Assembly (NCBI GenBank): GCA_009839635.1
Contig: VXPJ01000112.1
Location: 1 to 8,361 of the forward strand
Reading direction: 5' to 3'
From: Pseudomonadota bacterium
Lineage (GTDB): Bacteria > Pseudomonadota > Gammaproteobacteria > UBA4575
DNA length: 8,361 nt
The notes beneath the pieces were generated by a model that was given only the letters and a program-made list of their open reading frames with translations, ran no database searches and was not told where the DNA came from. Below, one piece after another: positions 6,600 to 8,361 of this stretch (position 1 is its first letter; every line of letters starts with the position of its first letter). The translations under genes and the position numbers were made by a program.

Positions 6600-7268
6600 T
6601 CAGGACTCCTGTCCAGACACGTAGGCCAGCGCCAGCTGGGCCGCATCCTGTTCTGCCAGGCGCCGGCTTTTGCCGGTGACCACGAACTGTTCGCGACAAC
6701 CCTGGACAATACATTCGACCGTGAAAAGCTCATCGCCTGATTTCCTGACCTGCTCCTGGAGTACATAGCGGGGCACATCAAGCCCCCTGGACTGCAGGAG
6801 CTCCTGCAGCTTGGTCTTGGCATCCTTGAGTTCATCCACCGAGGGCATACGCTCAAGCCGCGTGCTGTACAGATCCATGACGAGCTTTCGGGCCGGTTCA
6901 AGCCCCTGCGAGAGATACATGGCAGCAATCAGCGCCTCAAGGGCAACAGCCAAGATCGAGGACTGCTGTGCTCCGCCCGACTTGAGTTCCCCCGGCCCCA
7001 AGGACATGTGCCGGCCGAGATCCCATTCACGCGCGATCTCGGCCAGCGTGTCATTTCGCACAAGGTGCGCGCGCAGGCGGGTCAGGTCGCCTTCGGGATG
7101 CCCGGTATAACGGTGGAAGAGCCACTCGGCAATGAAAAACCCCAGCAGGGCATCGCCCAGATATTCCAGTCTCTCGTTGTTGTGGGCTCCGGCACTGCGA
7201 TGGGTCAGCGCCTGGCGAAAATAGTCTGAGCTCCGGAAGGGCTCGTCTAGGATGTCGGTTAACTGCAA
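6600..7268 (-). CDS. rnc: Ribonuclease III with an altered catalytic site (TTG start)
   Basis: The product is 222 aa, slightly shorter than the 226 of E. coli. RNase III cleaves double-stranded RNA, including the rRNA precursor stems. The nuclease domain (about 1-145) has ALTHRS (20-25), signature NERLEYLGD (31-39) and LGPGELKSGG (90-99). A dsRBD occupies about 149-219 (DAKTKLQELLQ, GKSRRLAEQDAA). E32, E35, D39 and E111 match E. coli E38, E41, D45 and E117. The position of D114 is valine: V108, codon GTT at 6945-6947, in SILAVALEALI. FRRES before it is AQQSS, and the dsRBD loop that usually carries G.AH reads KSGDELF. The reading frame is intact, so this is not a simple pseudogene. The only plausible start before conserved sequence is TTG 7268, with a stop 18 bases upstream and a weak ribosome binding site. 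Confidence 0.94.
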   Translation of the reverse strand: MQLTDILDEPFRSSDYFRQALTHRSAGAHNNERLEYLGDALLGFFIAEWLFHRYTGHPEGDLTRLRAHLVRNDTLAEIAREWDLGRHMSLGPGELKSGGAQQSSILAVALEALIAAMYLSQGLEPARKLVMDLYSTRLERMPSVDELKDAKTKLQELLQSRGLDVPRYVLQEQVRKSGDELFTVECIVQGCREQFVVTGKSRRLAEQDAAQLALAYVSGQES

Positions 7269-7409
7269 TCTATTTACTGTCGGTCTTCAGGGGCTGTCGC
7301 ACATGGTGCCAGAATCGGGCATGGCTTGCTGCAACTCAACATTGCACGCCGATGATTTTATACCAGCCCAGTCTGGGAGACCAATTCCCGGCCCCACAGC
7401 GGAGCGTTG
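7269..7409. other. lepB-rnc intergenic region and rnc leader
   Basis: This 141-base gap is the largest in the window. It holds the candidate promoter above and an untranslated leader. I see only short stems in the leader, for example TGCAA/TTGCA and GCAC/GTGC on the minus strand, and nothing like the long stem that E. coli RNase III cleaves in its own leader. A short in-frame ORF of 11 codons plus stop (7322-7287, ATG to TGA) precedes rnc but lacks a ribosome binding site. No rho-independent terminator is visible after lepB. The small DUF4845 gene that often sits between lepB and rnc in gamma- and betaproteobacteria is absent. Confidence 0.6.
7357..7384 (-). promoter_or_regulatory. Candidate sigma-70 extended -10 promoter for the rnc operon
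   Basis: Reading the minus strand downstream of lepB, there is a weak -35 TTGGTC (7384-7379), a 16-base spacer, and TATAAA (7362-7357) preceded by TGG (7365-7363), an extended -10. Transcription would begin near 7350, giving an rnc leader of about 82 bases. A perfect dyad CCCAG-T-CTGGG (7367-7377) fills most of the spacer. The position, about 25 bases after the lepB stop, fits an internal promoter driving rnc and the genes below it. Confidence 0.5.
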
Positions 7410-8237
7410 CTAGATCTTCTCGCCGATACGATCGAAGTCGAAGTTCTTGCCAGCATAGTCCCAGTTCATCCACACCAAAAAGGCCCGGCCCACCAGGTTT
7501 TTTTCCGGGACAAAACCCCAGCTACGACTGTCGCTGCTGTGGTCGCGATTGTCGCCCATGACAAAGTAGTGGTTCTCAGGGACGTGCTCTGCAATCGGCC
7601 GGTTGCGTTTCGGGTCACGGACCAGCACACCGTGCGACAGCACCTGCAGGTCCTCGCTGTACATCGGAATGCCGTTCATCACGCTGTTGGCACCAACCCC
7701 GTGATACACACCGGTTTCAACCTGCGCCATGGGGCGGTGGTTGATGAAGATCGTCTTGTCCCTGTATTCGATGAAATCTCCCGGCAGACCAATGATGCGC
7801 TTGATGTAATCCGCAGAGGGATCAGTCGGGAAACGAAACACCGCAACGTCCCCGCGTTGTGGTTCTCCAGTTTCCCAGATCTTGGTGTGCAGGACCGGCA
7901 ACCGGACCCCGTAGCTGAATTTGTTCACGAGGATAAAGTCGCCGTGCAACAGGGTGGGCATCATGGAGCCTGAGGGGATGCGGAAGGGTTCAGCGATGAA
8001 TGAGCGAAGCACCAGCACGATCAGAAGGATCGGGAAAAACGAAATGCAGAACTCGATAAACCAGGGATCGCGCTCACGCGAATCCTTTCCAGATGCGGTC
8101 ACCTGGCCCCCGGAAGCAGCCGCCTTCGCAGCCCGCCGACCGCGCAGGTAATACCGGTCGAGCAGCCAGACCAGGCCAGTCACCAGGGTGCCGGCCAGCA
8201 GCAGGAACTCAAGATCCACGTGAATAGTTGATGACAT
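7410..8237 (-). CDS. lepB: Signal peptidase I
   Basis: The product is 275 aa. It is an inner-membrane serine/lysine protease that removes signal peptides from exported proteins. TM1 is about residues 9-26. A basic, Ala/Gly-rich cytoplasmic loop follows (RGRRAAKAAA), then TM2 at about 59-77 (PWFIEFCISFFPILLIVLVL). The periplasmic domain starts with EPFRIPSGSMMPTL, where S91 is the nucleophile. YIKRIIGLPGD contains K146, the general base; both numbers are within one of E. coli. GDNRDHSSDSRSWGFVP is the S26-family C-terminal box. The frame is open upstream to 8351, but that extension reads backwards through the tRNA gene. The family-like N-terminus begins at ATG 8237, with only a weak ribosome binding site. 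rnc lies downstream; lepA, a frequent upstream neighbour, is replaced by tRNA-Pro. Confidence 0.96.
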   Translation of the reverse strand: MSSTIHVDLEFLLLAGTLVTGLVWLLDRYYLRGRRAAKAAASGGQVTASGKDSRERDPWFIEFCISFFPILLIVLVLRSFIAEPFRIPSGSMMPTLLHGDFILVNKFSYGVRLPVLHTKIWETGEPQRGDVAVFRFPTDPSADYIKRIIGLPGDFIEYRDKTIFINHRPMAQVETGVYHGVGANSVMNGIPMYSEDLQVLSHGVLVRDPKRNRPIAEHVPENHYFVMGDNRDHSSDSRSWGFVPEKNLVGRAFLVWMNWDYAGKNFDFDRIGEKI

Positions 8238-8306
8238 TGGTAGAAAGTGCTGCTGTTGTGCTCGAACGGGTTTTATCCATGTCCCCGGTAAGGACCCATC
8301 CAGTAA
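8238..8306. other. tRNA-Pro to lepB spacer, no clear signal
   Basis: These 69 bases separate the tRNA CCA from the lepB ATG. The only pairing seen on the minus strand is GTCC...GGAC around a 7-base loop, without a following U-tract, so there is no convincing terminator. A GATAAA lies downstream of it, but no -35 match sits at the right distance. lepB may therefore be reached by transcription passing through the tRNA gene, or by a promoter I cannot recognise. Confidence 0.4.
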
Positions 8307-8361
8307 TGGTCGGGGTGAGAGGATTTGAACCTCCGACCACCGCAACCCCATTGCGGTGCGC
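8307..8361 (-). tRNA. tRNA-Pro (anticodon GGG), 3' part; 5' end outside window
   Basis: On the minus strand the window edge gives, in order: GCGC (D-stem 3' half), A26, anticodon stem CCGCA/TGCGG with loop ATGGGGT (anticodon GGG at 8349-8347), variable TGGTC, T-arm GGAGG-TTCAAAT-CCTCT, acceptor half CACCCCG, discriminator A and an encoded CCA (8309-8307). The arms pair fully apart from one G-U. G72 with A73 fits bacterial tRNA-Pro, which has C1-G72, and the anticodon reads CCC (and CCU). The 5' acceptor half and most of the D-arm lie beyond 8361. Confidence 0.9.

Noticed and set aside
7287..7322. Short upstream ORF (11 codons plus stop) in the rnc leader, in frame with rnc
   Set aside because: It has an ATG and a TGA, but no ribosome binding site and no recognisable peptide; such frames are expected by chance.
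7385..7409. Possible terminator just after lepB
   Set aside because: GCTCC/GGGGC on the minus strand gives five pairs with one wobble and is not followed by a U-run.
8270..8300. Possible terminator after tRNA-Pro
   Set aside because: Only a four-base stem (GTCC/GGAC) and no U-tract follow the tRNA.
8238..8351. N-terminal extension of lepB by 38 residues to 8351
   Set aside because: The extra peptide (MGLRWSEVQILSPRP...) is a translation of the tRNA 3' half, and the family N-terminus begins at ATG 8237.

Overview
This is an ordinary, densely coded stretch of a gammaproteobacterial chromosome with moderately high GC. Two housekeeping gene blocks meet tail to tail. The gammaproteobacterial assignment rests on the lepB-rnc-era-recO-pdxJ-acpS order, the succinylase branch of lysine synthesis (dapC-dapD-dapE), and a CysM-type cysteine synthase next to acpS. 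The sequence does not support a genus. There is no mobile element, CRISPR array, phage gene or defence island, and no gene-free stretch of 300 bases; the longest non-coding gap is 141 bases, between lepB and rnc.

Left block, plus strand (1-2154): the 3' end of dapC (succinyldiaminopimelate aminotransferase), all of dapD (tetrahydrodipicolinate succinylase) and all of dapE (succinyl-diaminopimelate desuccinylase). They carry out successive steps from tetrahydrodipicolinate to LL-diaminopimelate, for lysine and peptidoglycan. A predicted hairpin lies between dapD and dapE, and dapE has no obvious Shine-Dalgarno site.

Right block, minus strand, in transcription order from the right edge: the 3' part of a tRNA-Pro(GGG) gene cut by the window edge, lepB (signal peptidase I), a 141-base gap with a candidate extended -10 promoter, then a tightly packed run of rnc (RNase III), era (ribosome-assembly GTPase), recO (recombination mediator), pdxJ (pyridoxine 5'-phosphate synthase), acpS (holo-ACP synthase), cysM (cysteine synthase B) and a PolB-like DEDDy 3'-5' exonuclease. 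Intergenic spaces in this run are 1-22 bases, and acpS and cysM overlap in an ATGA. The exonuclease and dapE overlap by 9 bases at their 3' ends, leaving no room for a terminator between the two units.

The best lead is RNase III. It keeps E32, E35, D39 and E111, but the near-invariant aspartate equivalent to E. coli D114 is valine (V108). The basic residues just before that helix and the dsRBD beta1-beta2 loop are also altered. Era next to it is divergent in the linker before its KH domain. Both rnc and recO appear to start at TTG. I found no exotic new system; the interest lies in these changes to a core RNA-processing pair and in small regulatory details.
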